Below, in pieces: positions 25,921 to 34,618 of a stretch of DNA of 36,806 nt; the first letter of the stretch is position 1; each line of letters starts with the position of its first letter. The stretch is from Lutibacter litoralis (GTDB taxonomy: Bacteria > Bacteroidota > Bacteroidia > Flavobacteriales > Flavobacteriaceae): NCBI RefSeq assembly GCF_014646675.1, contig NZ_BMNS01000012.1, forward strand, positions 1-36,806, in the 5' to 3' direction. Position numbers and translations under genes: made by a program. The notes under the pieces were generated by a model. The model ran no database searches and was not told the DNA's origin. It saw only the letters and a program-made list of their open reading frames with translations.

Positions 25921-26751
25921 ATGAATAAATTAATGGAGTTTTTGAATTATGAATTTACTTTTAGTAAAGATATCCACATAACTATTAAGGCAATTTTACT
26001 AGTTATTGTTGCTTTACTTTTTACATCATTAATTCTAAAATTATTAAGAAAACTAATTACACAAAAGTTGCCAAATGATGATAAAGTAAAATTTATATCA
26101 TTGTTTTCGTTTAGTAAGTGGTTTATCTATGTTGTTATTATTTTAATGACATTACATAATATTGGAGTAAATGTAACTGCACTTTTTGCTGCATCCGCAG
26201 CATTATTGGTTGGTGTTGGTTTGGCGTTACAAACTTTGTTTCAAGATATTATTTCTGGTGTTTTTATTTTAGTTGATCAGTCAGTTCATGTAGGTGATAT
26301 TATTGAGTTAGATGGTAAAGTTGGTAGAGTTGAGGAAATTAAGCTAAGAACAACTCGAGCTGTTACGATAGATAATAAGGTGCTAATTATCCCAAACCAT
26401 TTATACCTTACAAATAGTTTATATAATTGGACCGAAAACGGAACAGAAACAAGAGAACATATACTCGTAGGTGTTGCCTATGGAAGCGATATAGAATTAG
26501 TTAAAAAATTATTATTAGAAGCTGCGAGTTCACATCCAGATGTAATTTCGACTCCAAAGCCTAAGGTTTTATTTATTAATTTTGGGGATAGTTCTTTAGA
26601 TTTTAAATTAATATTCACGTTAAATAATAGTTTTGAGGCTGCATTACCCAAAAGTGATATTCGTTTTAAAATAGATGCACTTTTTAGAGAACACAATATT
26701 TCAATTCCATTTCCTCAAAGAGACGTACATTTTTATAAGTCAAAAAAATAA
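25921..26751 (+). CDS. MscS-family mechanosensitive ion channel
   Basis: The 276-residue channel has three membrane helices. The pore-lining third helix is AALFAASAALLVGVGLALQ, with the small-residue pattern typical of MscS, and LFQDIISGVFILVDQ follows. The beta domain VGDIIELDGKVGRVEEIKLRT and the C-terminal alpha/beta domain complete the short MscS plan. It protects the inner membrane during osmotic downshock. It is 29 bases after the ABC permease gene, suggesting co-transcription. A 102-base gap separates it from the response regulator and contains only a small hairpin without a T-tract. Confidence 0.94.
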   Translation: MNKLMEFLNYEFTFSKDIHITIKAILLVIVALLFTSLILKLLRKLITQKLPNDDKVKFISLFSFSKWFIYVVIILMTLHNIGVNVTALFAASAALLVGVGLALQTLFQDIISGVFILVDQSVHVGDIIELDGKVGRVEEIKLRTTRAVTIDNKVLIIPNHLYLTNSLYNWTENGTETREHILVGVAYGSDIELVKKLLLEAASSHPDVISTPKPKVLFINFGDSSLDFKLIFTLNNSFEAALPKSDIRFKIDALFREHNISIPFPQRDVHFYKSKK

Positions 26752-26853
26752 ATAGTTTAAAATCGAGATAGTTATTAGCAGATACTAAAGGTTGGCTTAC
26801 TTTTTGAAGTAAAAATAATTATAATTTCAAAATTCATTAAAATAATAATATAA

Positions 26854-28017
26854 ATGTCGAAAATATTAATAATTGAAGACGAAGCTGCAATTCGCAGAGT
26901 ATTAAAAAAAATTATTTCAGAAGAAAATGAAGCGTATCAAGTTGAAGAAGCAGAAGATGGTTTATTAGGAATTGAAATGATTTCAAAATCTGATTACGAC
27001 CTTGTGCTTTGCGATATAAAAATGCCAAAGATGGATGGCGTCGAGGTGTTAGAAAAAGCAAAAAAAATAAAACCAGAAATTCCAATTGTTATGATTTCTG
27101 GTCATGGAGATTTAGACACAGCCGTAAATACAATGCGTTTAGGAGCTTTTGATTATATATCAAAACCACCAGATTTAAACCGCTTATTAAATACTGTTAG
27201 AAATGCACTCGATAGAAAAGAACTCATTGTTGAAAATAAATTGTTAAAGAAAAAAGTGAGTAAAAAATATGAGATGATTGGTAATAGTAAGGCTATATCT
27301 CATATAAAAGATATGATTGAAAAAGTTGCTCCAACAGATGCCCGAGTTTTAATTACAGGGCCAAATGGAACAGGTAAAGAGTTAGTAGCACATTGGCTTC
27401 ACGAAAAAAGCGATAGAACTAAAGCTCCAATGATAGAGGTAAACTGTGCTGCAATTCCTTCAGAATTAATAGAGAGCGAATTATTTGGACATGTAAAAGG
27501 TTCGTTTACTGGAGCAAATAAAGACAGAGCAGGTAAATTTGAGGCTGCAAATGGTGGAACAATATTTTTAGATGAAATTGGGGATATGAGTTTGTCTGCT
27601 CAAGCAAAAGTTTTAAGAGCATTGCAAGAAAACAAAATATCTAGAGTTGGAAGTGATAAGGATATAAAAGTAAATGTTAGAGTTATTGCTGCAACTAATA
27701 AAAATTTAACACAAGAAATTTCAGAAGGAAAATTTAGAGAAGACTTATACCACAGATTGGCAGTTATTTTAATTGAAGTTCCTTCATTAAATGAAAGAAG
27801 AGATGATATTCCTTTACTTATTAACTTTTTTGCAGAGCAAGTTGCAAATGAGCAAGGTACAGCTATCAAATCTTTTTCAGAAAAAGCGGTAAAGTTATTA
27901 CAAGAATATAACTGGACTGGAAATATTAGAGAACTTAGAAATGTTGTAGAACGACTTATTATTTTAGGTGAAAAAGAAGTGTCAGAAAATGATATTAAGC
28001 TTTTCGCTAGTAAATAG
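26854..28017 (+). CDS. Sigma-54-type response regulator lacking the DNA-binding domain
   Basis: The 387-residue protein has a receiver domain (1-120) with acidic pocket residues near the start, phosphoacceptor Asp54 in [12 protein letters not shown], Ser82 and Lys104. The AAA+ sigma-54 activator domain (about 140-370) has Walker A GPNGTGKE (169-176), the sigma-contact loop GSFTGA (216-221) and Walker B IFLDEIGD. It ends seventeen residues after [12 protein letters not shown], with no Fis-type helix-turn-helix, whereas NtrC-like proteins usually run on by 60-90 residues. The 145 bases downstream do not encode one in any frame. It may activate from solution or through a partner. No histidine kinase gene is adjacent. 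A perfect hairpin terminator follows. Confidence 0.9.
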   Translation: MSKILIIEDEAAIRRVLKKIISEENEAYQVEEAEDGLLGIEMISKSDYDLVLCDIKMPKMDGVEVLEKAKKIKPEIPIVMISGHGDLDTAVNTMRLGAFDYISKPPDLNRLLNTVRNALDRKELIVENKLLKKKVSKKYEMIGNSKAISHIKDMIEKVAPTDARVLITGPNGTGKELVAHWLHEKSDRTKAPMIEVNCAAIPSELIESELFGHVKGSFTGANKDRAGKFEAANGGTIFLDEIGDMSLSAQAKVLRALQENKISRVGSDKDIKVNVRVIAATNKNLTQEISEGKFREDLYHRLAVILIEVPSLNERRDDIPLLINFFAEQVANEQGTAIKSFSEKAVKLLQEYNWTGNIRELRNVVERLIILGEKEVSENDIKLFASK

Positions 28018-28051
28018 TCTATCCTTATGATATAGGTTGATGGTTATAAAT

Positions 28052-28100
28052 AAATCTTATGCTAATATAAATAATTAGCATAAGATTTTTATTTTTTTTC
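28052..28100 (+). terminator. Strong hairpin terminator after the response regulator
   Basis: AAATCTTATGCTAAT (28052-28066) and ATTAGCATAAGATTT (28074-28088) form a perfect 15-base stem with a 7-base loop. T-rich sequence follows to about 28100. It separates the regulator from the peroxiredoxin operon. Confidence 0.88.
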
Positions 28101-28113
28101 TCTATTTTGACAG

Positions 28114-28121
28114 TATATTTG
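28114..28121 (+). promoter_or_regulatory. -7 promoter box TATATTTG of the peroxiredoxin operon
   Basis: The octamer matches TAnnTTTG exactly and would give a leader of about 35-40 bases before the ATG at 28163. The region about 20 bases upstream is a T-tract without a clear TTTG. Confidence 0.6.
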
Positions 28122-28162
28122 TGGTGTTAAAAAAGAATATTAATAATTAAAATAATAAAAAA

Positions 28163-28804
28163 ATGGCAACAGCTGTAGGTAAGAAATTTCCAGATTTAAA
28201 TGTAGATGCAATGAACGATATGGGCGATACATTTAAAGTAAACGTATTAGAAGAAGCAGTAAACAACAAAAAGAAAGTACTTTTATTTTGGTACCCAAAA
28301 GATTTTACATTTGTTTGTCCTACCGAATTACACGCGTTTCAAGCGGCATTAGGAGAATTTGAAAAAAGAAATACTATTGTTATAGGAGCTTCTTGTGATA
28401 CTCCTGAAGTACACTTTGCTTGGTTAAATACTCCAAAAGATAATGGTGGAATAGAAGGTGTTACATACCCAATTTTAGCGGATAGTAACCGTAATTTATC
28501 TAGTATTTTAGGTATTTTAGATATTACAAATGAAACTTATGACGAAGCTACTGGGACTGTGCAGGTAGAAGGTGATAATGTATCATATAGAGCTACTTAC
28601 TTAATTGATGAAGATGGTTTGGTACAACATGAAAGTATTAATAACATGCCTTTAGGAAGAAATGTTAATGAATATTTACGTCTTATTGATGCTTTAACTC
28701 ACGTACAAGAAAAAGGAGAAGTTTGTCCGGCAAACTGGGAAGAAGGTAAAGATGCAATGGCGCCTAATGCAAAAGGAACTGCTGATTATTTAGCTTCACA
28801 CTAA
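28163..28804 (+). CDS. Two-cysteine peroxiredoxin (AhpC/Prx1 type)
   Basis: The 213-residue enzyme reduces hydrogen and organic peroxides in the cytoplasm. The peroxidatic Cys52 is in FTFVCPTE and the resolving Cys188 is in GEVCPANW, as in typical 2-Cys enzymes. An extra Cys78 lies in GASCDTPEVHF. There is no signal peptide. It heads a three-gene operon, 12 bases before the thioredoxin gene, which is its likely electron donor. The C-terminus (GTADYLASH) differs from the YF tail of peroxide-sensitive eukaryotic forms. Confidence 0.95.
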   Translation: MATAVGKKFPDLNVDAMNDMGDTFKVNVLEEAVNNKKKVLLFWYPKDFTFVCPTELHAFQAALGEFEKRNTIVIGASCDTPEVHFAWLNTPKDNGGIEGVTYPILADSNRNLSSILGILDITNETYDEATGTVQVEGDNVSYRATYLIDEDGLVQHESINNMPLGRNVNEYLRLIDALTHVQEKGEVCPANWEEGKDAMAPNAKGTADYLASH

Positions 28805-28816
28805 AATAAATAAATT

Positions 28817-29131
28817 ATGTTTCAAGAATTAACAGAAGATAATCTAGAGCAAATAGTAGGTGATAATAAAACTGTAGTTGTGCAATATGCAGCAACTTGG
28901 TGTGGTAATTGTAGAATTATGAAACCAAAGTTTAAAAAATTGGCTACCGAAAATCCAGATGCTGTTTTTGTAATTGCTGATGCAGAAAAATTTCCAAATA
29001 CACGTAAATTAGCAACTGTAGATAATTTACCAACCTTTGCAACTTTTAAGGCAGGAGCTTTTGTAAATCAGGTACAAACAAATAAATTTGAAATTTTAAA
29101 AGATTTAGTAAATGAAGTTACCAGTAATTAA
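28817..29131 (+). CDS. Thioredoxin-family protein with WCGNC active site
   Basis: The 104-residue protein has a thioredoxin fold with Cys29 and Cys32 in TWCGNCRIMKP and the cis-proline in NLPTFATF. The usual Pro between the cysteines is replaced by Asn, which should alter the redox potential. There is no signal peptide, so it acts in the cytoplasm. Its position right after the peroxiredoxin suggests it is the dedicated reductant. The last 20 bases overlap the next gene, indicating translational coupling. Confidence 0.93.
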   Translation: MFQELTEDNLEQIVGDNKTVVVQYAATWCGNCRIMKPKFKKLATENPDAVFVIADAEKFPNTRKLATVDNLPTFATFKAGAFVNQVQTNKFEILKDLVNEVTSN

Positions 29132-29369
29132 ACACCTCACTAATTTTATCGAAGAAAACGATCAAGATTACGTTGTTGAAACCATAGAAACTTTGGAGGC
29201 TTTAACAGAAGTTTCTTCTTTAAAAGATGAAGAGTTAGATGTTATTGGTGAAATTATTTCTAATCTTTATGGGGCTATTGAAGTTGATAAAATGGTGAAA
29301 GATGGCATGCCAAAAAAAGAAGCTTTAAACACGTTTATGAAACGTGTTTTGGGTTCTATTGATTCTTAA
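29112..29369 (+). CDS. Small acidic DUF6952-like protein of the peroxiredoxin operon
   Basis: The 85-residue protein (MKLPVIKHLTNFIEE at the start, ALNTFMKRVLGSIDS at the end) resembles a Bacteroidota-only family that I recall as DUF6952. That assignment is from memory. It looks fully helical and acidic and has no cysteine. It overlaps the thioredoxin gene by 20 bases. I infer that it helps the Prx-Trx pair, but no activity is known to me. A terminator follows. Confidence 0.82.
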   Translation: MKLPVIKHLTNFIEENDQDYVVETIETLEALTEVSSLKDEELDVIGEIISNLYGAIEVDKMVKDGMPKKEALNTFMKRVLGSIDS

Positions 29370-29401
29370 TATAATTTACTACTACTAAAATAATTATAAG
29401 A

Positions 29402-29430
29402 AATCCTGAGTTTTGCTCGGGATTTTTTTG
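29402..29430 (+). terminator. Rho-independent terminator of the peroxiredoxin operon
   Basis: AATCCTGAG (29402-29410) and CTCGGGATT (29416-29424) form a 9-base stem with one G-U pair and the loop TTTTG. A run of T completes it. It lies 32 bases past the last stop codon. Confidence 0.85.
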
Positions 29431-29444
29431 TTTAAATACAGTTT

Positions 29445-31361
29445 TCACATCATTTGAGCTAAGTTATATCTAATATTCAATAATTCCTGAATATCTTTAA
29501 TAGGTTTAAAACATCCTTTTAATTTTAACTTTTCAGATTTATTTAAATTATTTAATTCAATAAATCTGCCAGAATCATTATGTTTTATGCCTTGCTCGGT
29601 TCTATAGCGTAACAATATTTTAAAAGCATCTATACAAGAAAAGTACAAATCTTTATTTTGAGGTTCTAATTTTGCTAGTTTTTCAAATCGCTCTATAGTA
29701 TTATTTTTGTTTTTCACATTGTGAGACAATATAAGTAAGCGAGCAGCATCTATTAAAGGCATAAAAGCACGACTTTTTAAATCGAATTGATCTTTATGTG
29801 CTCCATCACTTTCTACTAAAAATTGTCTAAAAAATCCAAGTGGAGGAGGGTTCACTAAAGCATTCTTTCCTAAAAAATTTAAAAATATTTCATAAGATTT
29901 TATGGATTTAAAAATACTTTTAGACATTTTACGAACTAAATTAGAATCTCCATACACTAAATTATAATCAAAAAAGATGGTACACATCATAATTGATTTT
30001 TCAGAAGGTTTTGTAATCCAGTTTTTAAATTGTGATTTCCATTCGGATAACGATAAACACCATTTTGGATTACTAGCCATCATTTTTGATGGGCAATATT
30101 CAAATCCAACAGTATGCAACTTGTCTGTTATTTTTTTTGAAAGCTTCAAAAAATAGTCTTTTGTTTTATGGTAATCTTCATTAAAAACATCTTCAAAAAC
30201 CAGGGCATTATCTTGGTCTGTAATTAATAATTGTTCTTTTCTTCCTTGACTTCCCAAAGCCAGCCAGCCAAACTTTACAGGAGGTTGTATTTCCATTTCA
30301 TCTAAAGAAAGTTCAATTGCTTTTATGGTAATAGCATCAGTAATTTCAGAAATTATTTTTGAAATAAATGAAATTGGAATGTTTTGTTCTATATAACTGT
30401 TAAGTAAAGCGGAGGTTTTTTCTCTAATATATTTTAATGAAGCTACGTTTTTAGCTCTTTTTAATTCTTTAATTAGTACCGAAGGATTATTTCCGTGTAA
30501 TACCACTATGTCGTGTTCAGATAATATACCAATAAGTTCGGAATCTGGTGTGCCATCTTTGGTAATACATAAATGGGTTATTTTATATTTTATCATTGCA
30601 ATTTGAGCTTCAGCAATGGTAATTTTGGCGGGAAAAGTAATTACAGGAAATGACATAATTGTACCAACTTTTTCTTCAATAGAAAATAAACCAGTTGCAA
30701 TTTTTAATCGAAGATCTTTATCGGTAATTATTCCTATAGGTTTTTTATCTTCAACAATTAATATGGAGCCAACTCTATTAGAACTCATAATATTTGCAGC
30801 CTCCTTTATTGTTGCACTTGGTACACAAGTTATAGGGTTTTTACTGAATTTGGCTGTTTGAACTTCAGAAAATGTGTTGGTTTTTTCCAAAGAATCTACA
30901 TTTGCAAATAAGTTTGAGTTTGAGGTAACTGCATAAGGTGTTTTTATATTCGACGAAAAACTTGCAATTAAATATTTATGAGCCTTGGTATTAGTTTTTA
31001 TAATTTCTTGTAAAATTTCTACAGGTATCGCATATATAATTGATTCTTCATTTGCTTTGGCACTCATTAAATAATGATCGTTTTGTATAATTGGTCGTAA
31101 ACCAAATAAATCGCCTTCATCGCAAATATCTACTAAAATTTGATCTTCTCCCATTGTTCTATAAAGACCAATAGCACCATCTTTTACAACATAAAAACAA
31201 TTATGAGGTTGGGCTTCTTGTTTAAAGATAAAGTTGTTTTTTTCTAAATAAGTTACTTTAATATTTGAAGCAATTTCAAATAATTGATCTTTTTCTAAAA
31301 TATTAAAAGGAGGAAAGTCTTTTAGAAAATCGAAAATACGTTCTGCAATAGTGTTTTTCAT
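29445..31361 (-). CDS. cNMP-binding / CBS / DUF294 nucleotidyltransferase-like signalling protein (copy 1)
   Basis: The 638-residue protein has a cyclic-nucleotide-binding-like domain (about 10-130, FIFKQEAQPHNCFYVVKDG). A CBS pair follows (about 170-290, ITCVPSATIKEAANIM and GIITDKDLR, then ITFPAKITIAEAQIAMI and GILSEHDI). A DUF294 nucleotidyltransferase-like domain (about 330-460) has GSQGRKEQLLITDQDNAL, keeping the Gly-Ser and Asp-x-Asp residues of this polymerase-beta-like fold, and DUF294_C follows to the end. Relatives suggest sensing of nucleotides and regulated transfer of a nucleotide to a protein, as with GlnD, but no target is known. I chose the ATG at 31361, because the frame extends upstream only by an unlikely GTG and the paralogue also begins MKNTIAER. 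It lies 64 bases after the exonuclease gene. Confidence 0.9.
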   Translation of the reverse strand: MKNTIAERIFDFLKDFPPFNILEKDQLFEIASNIKVTYLEKNNFIFKQEAQPHNCFYVVKDGAIGLYRTMGEDQILVDICDEGDLFGLRPIIQNDHYLMSAKANEESIIYAIPVEILQEIIKTNTKAHKYLIASFSSNIKTPYAVTSNSNLFANVDSLEKTNTFSEVQTAKFSKNPITCVPSATIKEAANIMSSNRVGSILIVEDKKPIGIITDKDLRLKIATGLFSIEEKVGTIMSFPVITFPAKITIAEAQIAMIKYKITHLCITKDGTPDSELIGILSEHDIVVLHGNNPSVLIKELKRAKNVASLKYIREKTSALLNSYIEQNIPISFISKIISEITDAITIKAIELSLDEMEIQPPVKFGWLALGSQGRKEQLLITDQDNALVFEDVFNEDYHKTKDYFLKLSKKITDKLHTVGFEYCPSKMMASNPKWCLSLSEWKSQFKNWITKPSEKSIMMCTIFFDYNLVYGDSNLVRKMSKSIFKSIKSYEIFLNFLGKNALVNPPPLGFFRQFLVESDGAHKDQFDLKSRAFMPLIDAARLLILSHNVKNKNNTIERFEKLAKLEPQNKDLYFSCIDAFKILLRYRTEQGIKHNDSGRFIELNNLNKSEKLKLKGCFKPIKDIQELLNIRYNLAQMM

Positions 31362-31425
31362 AGATAATGGGACTAAGGTAAACACTAAAAATACAAAATA
31401 ATATTAACTTTTAAAGATGTTTTGT

Positions 31426-32091
31426 TTAAGATAAATAGTAATTAGTTCTAATTAATTCGGTTAAATTTAAGATGTTGTTTTTTTTGAATTTAGCGGTAAG
31501 TTTTAAAAATAAGATAGCGGTTAAAAGAGCATCACCAGAAGCTGTATGCCTATCGTGCATTGTTATATTGTATAAATTACAAAGTTCGTCTAAACTAAAT
31601 AATTTTTTAAACCTATTCTCCGGCGCAATCTTTTTATGAATATAATTAGTGTCTAGTAGTTTAGATTGTAATGGACCAATTTTTAAACGTTTTAAAGCTT
31701 GATTTATCATTGTAATATCAAATTTTGTATGATGCGCAACAATAATTGCATCGTCTAAATATTCAAGAAATTGAATTAAAGCTTCTTCTTCACTAACTTT
31801 TACTTCAGTTCCATTTTTTCTGATTCCATGAATTTTAATAGTTTCTTTATTAAAAGTAGTTTGTTTAACATAAACTTCAAAAGAGTCGTTTACTTGAATT
31901 TTATTATTTTTCAGTGCTATAGCTCCTATACAAAGTATTCTGTCTTTGTCATAATCAAATCCTGTAGTTTCGGTATCTAAAGCCACAAATCGAATTGCTT
32001 CATAATTGTTGTAATTTTTAGAACTTTCTACTTTTTCTATATAATCTTTCCAAAATTTAGGATGTTTTTTTCTTTTAAAAAAATTAATCAT
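31426..32091 (-). CDS. DnaQ-type 3'-5' exonuclease
   Basis: The 221-residue protein has the DEDDh exonuclease motifs. Motif I is VALDTETTGFD (about 36-46), motif II is VAHHTKFD, and motif III is HDRHTASGDA with the catalytic His. The N-terminal 30 residues are basic and extra to the core. It resembles the proofreading epsilon subunit in its fold, but a stand-alone repair or RNA role is equally possible. It lies between the two DUF294 genes, only 2 bases after copy 2 (stop and start nearly overlap) and 64 bases before copy 1. Linkage of DUF294 proteins with DnaQ-like exonucleases is also known to me from Proteobacteria. Confidence 0.92.
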   Translation of the reverse strand: MINFFKRKKHPKFWKDYIEKVESSKNYNNYEAIRFVALDTETTGFDYDKDRILCIGAIALKNNKIQVNDSFEVYVKQTTFNKETIKIHGIRKNGTEVKVSEEEALIQFLEYLDDAIIVAHHTKFDITMINQALKRLKIGPLQSKLLDTNYIHKKIAPENRFKKLFSLDELCNLYNITMHDRHTASGDALLTAILFLKLTAKFKKNNILNLTELIRTNYYLS

Positions 32092-32093
32092 GA

Positions 32094-34010
32094 TTATATT
32101 ATTTGAGTTATTTTAAAACGAAGCTTTAAGGAGTCTTGAATATTTTTAATTGGTTTAAAACAACTTTTTAATTTTAATCTATCTGCTTTACTCAGATTAT
32201 TAATATCTACATACCTTCCAGTATTGTTATTAGTTAGGCCTTGCAAAGTTCTAAATTGTAATAATATTTTAAATGCATTGGCACAAGATTCAAATAAATC
32301 GGCATTTTGAGGTTCTACTTCCATTAATTTTTCAAATCTAGCAATTGAATTATTTATTTGAAGTCCGTGGTAGAGTGAAAATATTCTTGCAGCGTCAGTT
32401 AAAGGTCTAATAGCTCTTGATTTAATGTCAAAACTGTCTTTATTTTCTCCATCTAATTCAACTAAAAATTGTTTGAAAAAGCCTAATGGAGCTGGATTGT
32501 CTAGAGTTACCTTTCCTAAAAAGCCTAAAAATGATTGATTTTTTTTAATGTGCTTTAAAACACTTTTAGCCATATTATCATATAATTCTTGATTTCCATA
32601 AATGAGTTCAAAATCATAAAAGATAATACTTAGTAGAATTTTTTCAGGGATAGGATCTTTTATCCATTCTTTAAATTGTTGTTTCCATTCCTTTAAAGAT
32701 AAACACCATTTTGGGTTGCTTGCCATTATATTTGCAGGACAATAGTCAAAACCAACAATGTTTAATTTTTCGGTTACTTTAGTTGCCAGCTCTAAAAAGT
32801 AACATTTTACATTTTTGTATTCGGATTCGTCAACATTCTCAAAAACTAAGGCATTGTCTTGGTCTGTCATTAACAACTGTTCTTTTCTACCTTGGCTACC
32901 AACGGCAAACCAGGTAAAATCTGTAGGAGGTTCTTTGCCAATTTCTTTAATAGAAAGCTGAATTGCTCTTTTTGTAATTGCGGTATTAATTTCTGAAATA
33001 ACTTTAGTTACAAAATAAATTGGTATTTCTTGTTCAATATAACCCTTAGTTAAATCACCAGCTCTAAATCTAATATATTTTAAGGTTTCTGCATCTTTTG
33101 CTTTTTTAATTTCTTTAATAAGTAATAAAGGATTGTTTCCTTGAATTAAATTTAAATCTTGTTCAGCCAAAATACCGACTAATTCTGAATTATTTGTTCC
33201 ATCTTTTGTAATACATAAATGAGAAACTTTATGTTTTAAAAGTGCAATTTGAGCTTCTGCAACAGCTAATTTTTCTGGAAACGTAAAAACAGGATGTGAC
33301 ATAATTTTTTCGGCAATGTCTGTAATTTTAAAATGTCCAGTTCCAACTTTTGTGCGTATATCTTTGTCTGTAATAATTCCAATAGGTTTTTTATTTTCTG
33401 TTATAACAATAGAGTTTATAACATTTTCTGTCATTATTATAGCTGCTTCTTTTATCGTTGTAGTTGCATTACAAGTAATAGGGTTTGGAGTGTATTTAAC
33501 AGCTTGTGTTTCAGAAAAACTATTTTCCACCTTTTTTATAGCTTGTATATTAGCAAATAGTTTTCCTTTGTGTTTTTCAGAAAAAGGATCTCTTGTATTG
33601 GTAGCAAAACTTGCAATTAAAAATTGACTTACTTTCGGATAGTTTAAAATTATATCATTAAAAAGATTAATTGGAATGCCATATAGTATAGTTTCTTCAT
33701 TAGCTGCAGCACCCATTAAATAATTTTCTTTCATTATAAGTGGTCTTAAGCCAAATAAATCGCCTTCATCACAAATATCTAACACATGTTTTTTGCCTTC
33801 AGCAAATCTGTATAATCTAAAAGCACCTTCATAAATTATATAAAAATGTTCATGAGGACTATCGTTTTGACTAAATATTATTTGGTCTTTTTCAAAATAA
33901 TGAATTTCTACTTTTTTAGCAATTTCTAATAATGTAGGTTTTGGAATTAAATTAAAGGGAGGATATCCTTTTAAAAAATCCAGAATCCTTTCGGCTATGG
34001 TATTCTTCAT
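32094..34010 (-). CDS. cNMP-binding / CBS / DUF294 nucleotidyltransferase-like signalling protein (copy 2)
   Basis: This protein has the same 638-residue length and domain order as copy 1: cNMP-like (about 10-130, IIFSQNDSPHEHFYIIYEG), CBS pair (about 170-290), DUF294 (GSQGRKEQLLMTDQDNAL, about 355-372) and DUF294_C. Long stretches are identical or conservatively changed along the whole length, so the two arose by duplication. Catalytic-type residues are kept in both, so neither looks decayed. It starts 15 bases after the NUDIX gene and ends 2 bases before the exonuclease gene, which places it in one transcript with them. Confidence 0.9.
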   Translation of the reverse strand: MKNTIAERILDFLKGYPPFNLIPKPTLLEIAKKVEIHYFEKDQIIFSQNDSPHEHFYIIYEGAFRLYRFAEGKKHVLDICDEGDLFGLRPLIMKENYLMGAAANEETILYGIPINLFNDIILNYPKVSQFLIASFATNTRDPFSEKHKGKLFANIQAIKKVENSFSETQAVKYTPNPITCNATTTIKEAAIIMTENVINSIVITENKKPIGIITDKDIRTKVGTGHFKITDIAEKIMSHPVFTFPEKLAVAEAQIALLKHKVSHLCITKDGTNNSELVGILAEQDLNLIQGNNPLLLIKEIKKAKDAETLKYIRFRAGDLTKGYIEQEIPIYFVTKVISEINTAITKRAIQLSIKEIGKEPPTDFTWFAVGSQGRKEQLLMTDQDNALVFENVDESEYKNVKCYFLELATKVTEKLNIVGFDYCPANIMASNPKWCLSLKEWKQQFKEWIKDPIPEKILLSIIFYDFELIYGNQELYDNMAKSVLKHIKKNQSFLGFLGKVTLDNPAPLGFFKQFLVELDGENKDSFDIKSRAIRPLTDAARIFSLYHGLQINNSIARFEKLMEVEPQNADLFESCANAFKILLQFRTLQGLTNNNTGRYVDINNLSKADRLKLKSCFKPIKNIQDSLKLRFKITQII

Positions 34011-34025
34011 AAGTGTTATTAAAAA

Positions 34026-34568
34026 CTAATGATATTTTTTTATTGTGTTAAAAACAAAATTATAATAACTATTTCCGTGTGGAACAAAATTATTGTTTTT
34101 AGAATTTACAGCTTCGATTAAAGCCTGAAGTTCTATGTTTTTTATTTCAGAAACTTCTTCAGTTTGAATTTTTAAGGACTTTATATCAAAATTTATTTTA
34201 CATATATATATATGGTGTAGTTCATAATCAATAAACTCCTTATTATGTTCAATTCTTTTTTTTGAAGTACCTACATAATTTAGATTATGTTGCTTTAAAG
34301 ACAATCCTATCTCTTCTTGAATTTCTCTTATAGCTGAAATATTAGGTTTTTCACCTGCTGAAATATGCCCTGCAACAGAAACATCCCATAAGTCTGGAAA
34401 TGTATCTTTGTTTGAAGCTCTTTTTTGAATAAGAACTTCTTTACTGTTATTAAAAATCCAAATGTGAGCACTGGCATGAAAAAGCCCTTTTTTATGTGCT
34501 TCGGACTTTAGGCAAGTTGTTCCAGTTGGCTCACCAGCTTCATTTAATATATCAATATATTCATCCAT
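34026..34568 (-). CDS. NUDIX hydrolase (isopentenyl-diphosphate isomerase-like subgroup)
   Basis: The 180-residue enzyme contains a complete NUDIX box, beginning GHISAGEKPNISAI and ending REIQEEIGL, which fits G-x5-E-x7-REUxEExGU exactly. The opening MDEYIDILNEAGEPTG, followed by HASAHIWIF and QKRASNKDTFPDLWDVS, is typical of the YfcD/IDI-like branch. Such proteins hydrolyse nucleoside or prenyl diphosphates, and the substrate here is unknown. It precedes DUF294 copy 2 by 15 bases. Nucleotide clean-up linked to the DUF294 pair is speculation. Confidence 0.9.
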   Translation of the reverse strand: MDEYIDILNEAGEPTGTTCLKSEAHKKGLFHASAHIWIFNNSKEVLIQKRASNKDTFPDLWDVSVAGHISAGEKPNISAIREIQEEIGLSLKQHNLNYVGTSKKRIEHNKEFIDYELHHIYICKINFDIKSLKIQTEEVSEIKNIELQALIEAVNSKNNNFVPHGNSYYNFVFNTIKKYH

Positions 34569-34572
34569 AATA

Positions 34573-34612
34573 ATAAAGGCTGATTAACATCATAATTTTA
34601 AACAGCCTTTAT
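34573..34612 (-). other. Stem-loop between the M42 peptidase and NUDIX genes
   Basis: ATAAAGGCTG and CAGCCTTTAT (10-base stem) flank a 20-base AT-rich loop in the 50-base gap. On the minus strand no T-run follows, only TTATTATTATGG leading into the NUDIX start. It may be a weak terminator, an attenuator or a processing site. Confidence 0.4.
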
Positions 34613-34618
34613 AATAAC

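Noticed and set aside
26791..26807. Possible sigma-54 -24/-12 promoter (TTGGC...TTTGA) before the sigma-54-type regulator
   Set aside because: The GC dinucleotide expected at -12 is missing and the spacing does not fit.
26797..26812. Hairpin TTACTT-TTTG-AAGTAA between the MscS gene and the response regulator
   Set aside because: It has only a 6-base AT-rich stem and no T-run on the plus strand, so it is not a convincing terminator or operator.
29445..34010. The duplicated DUF294 genes as part of a mobile or composite element
   Set aside because: No terminal repeats, transposase or integrase are seen, and the paralogues are well diverged, so this looks like an old tandem duplication.
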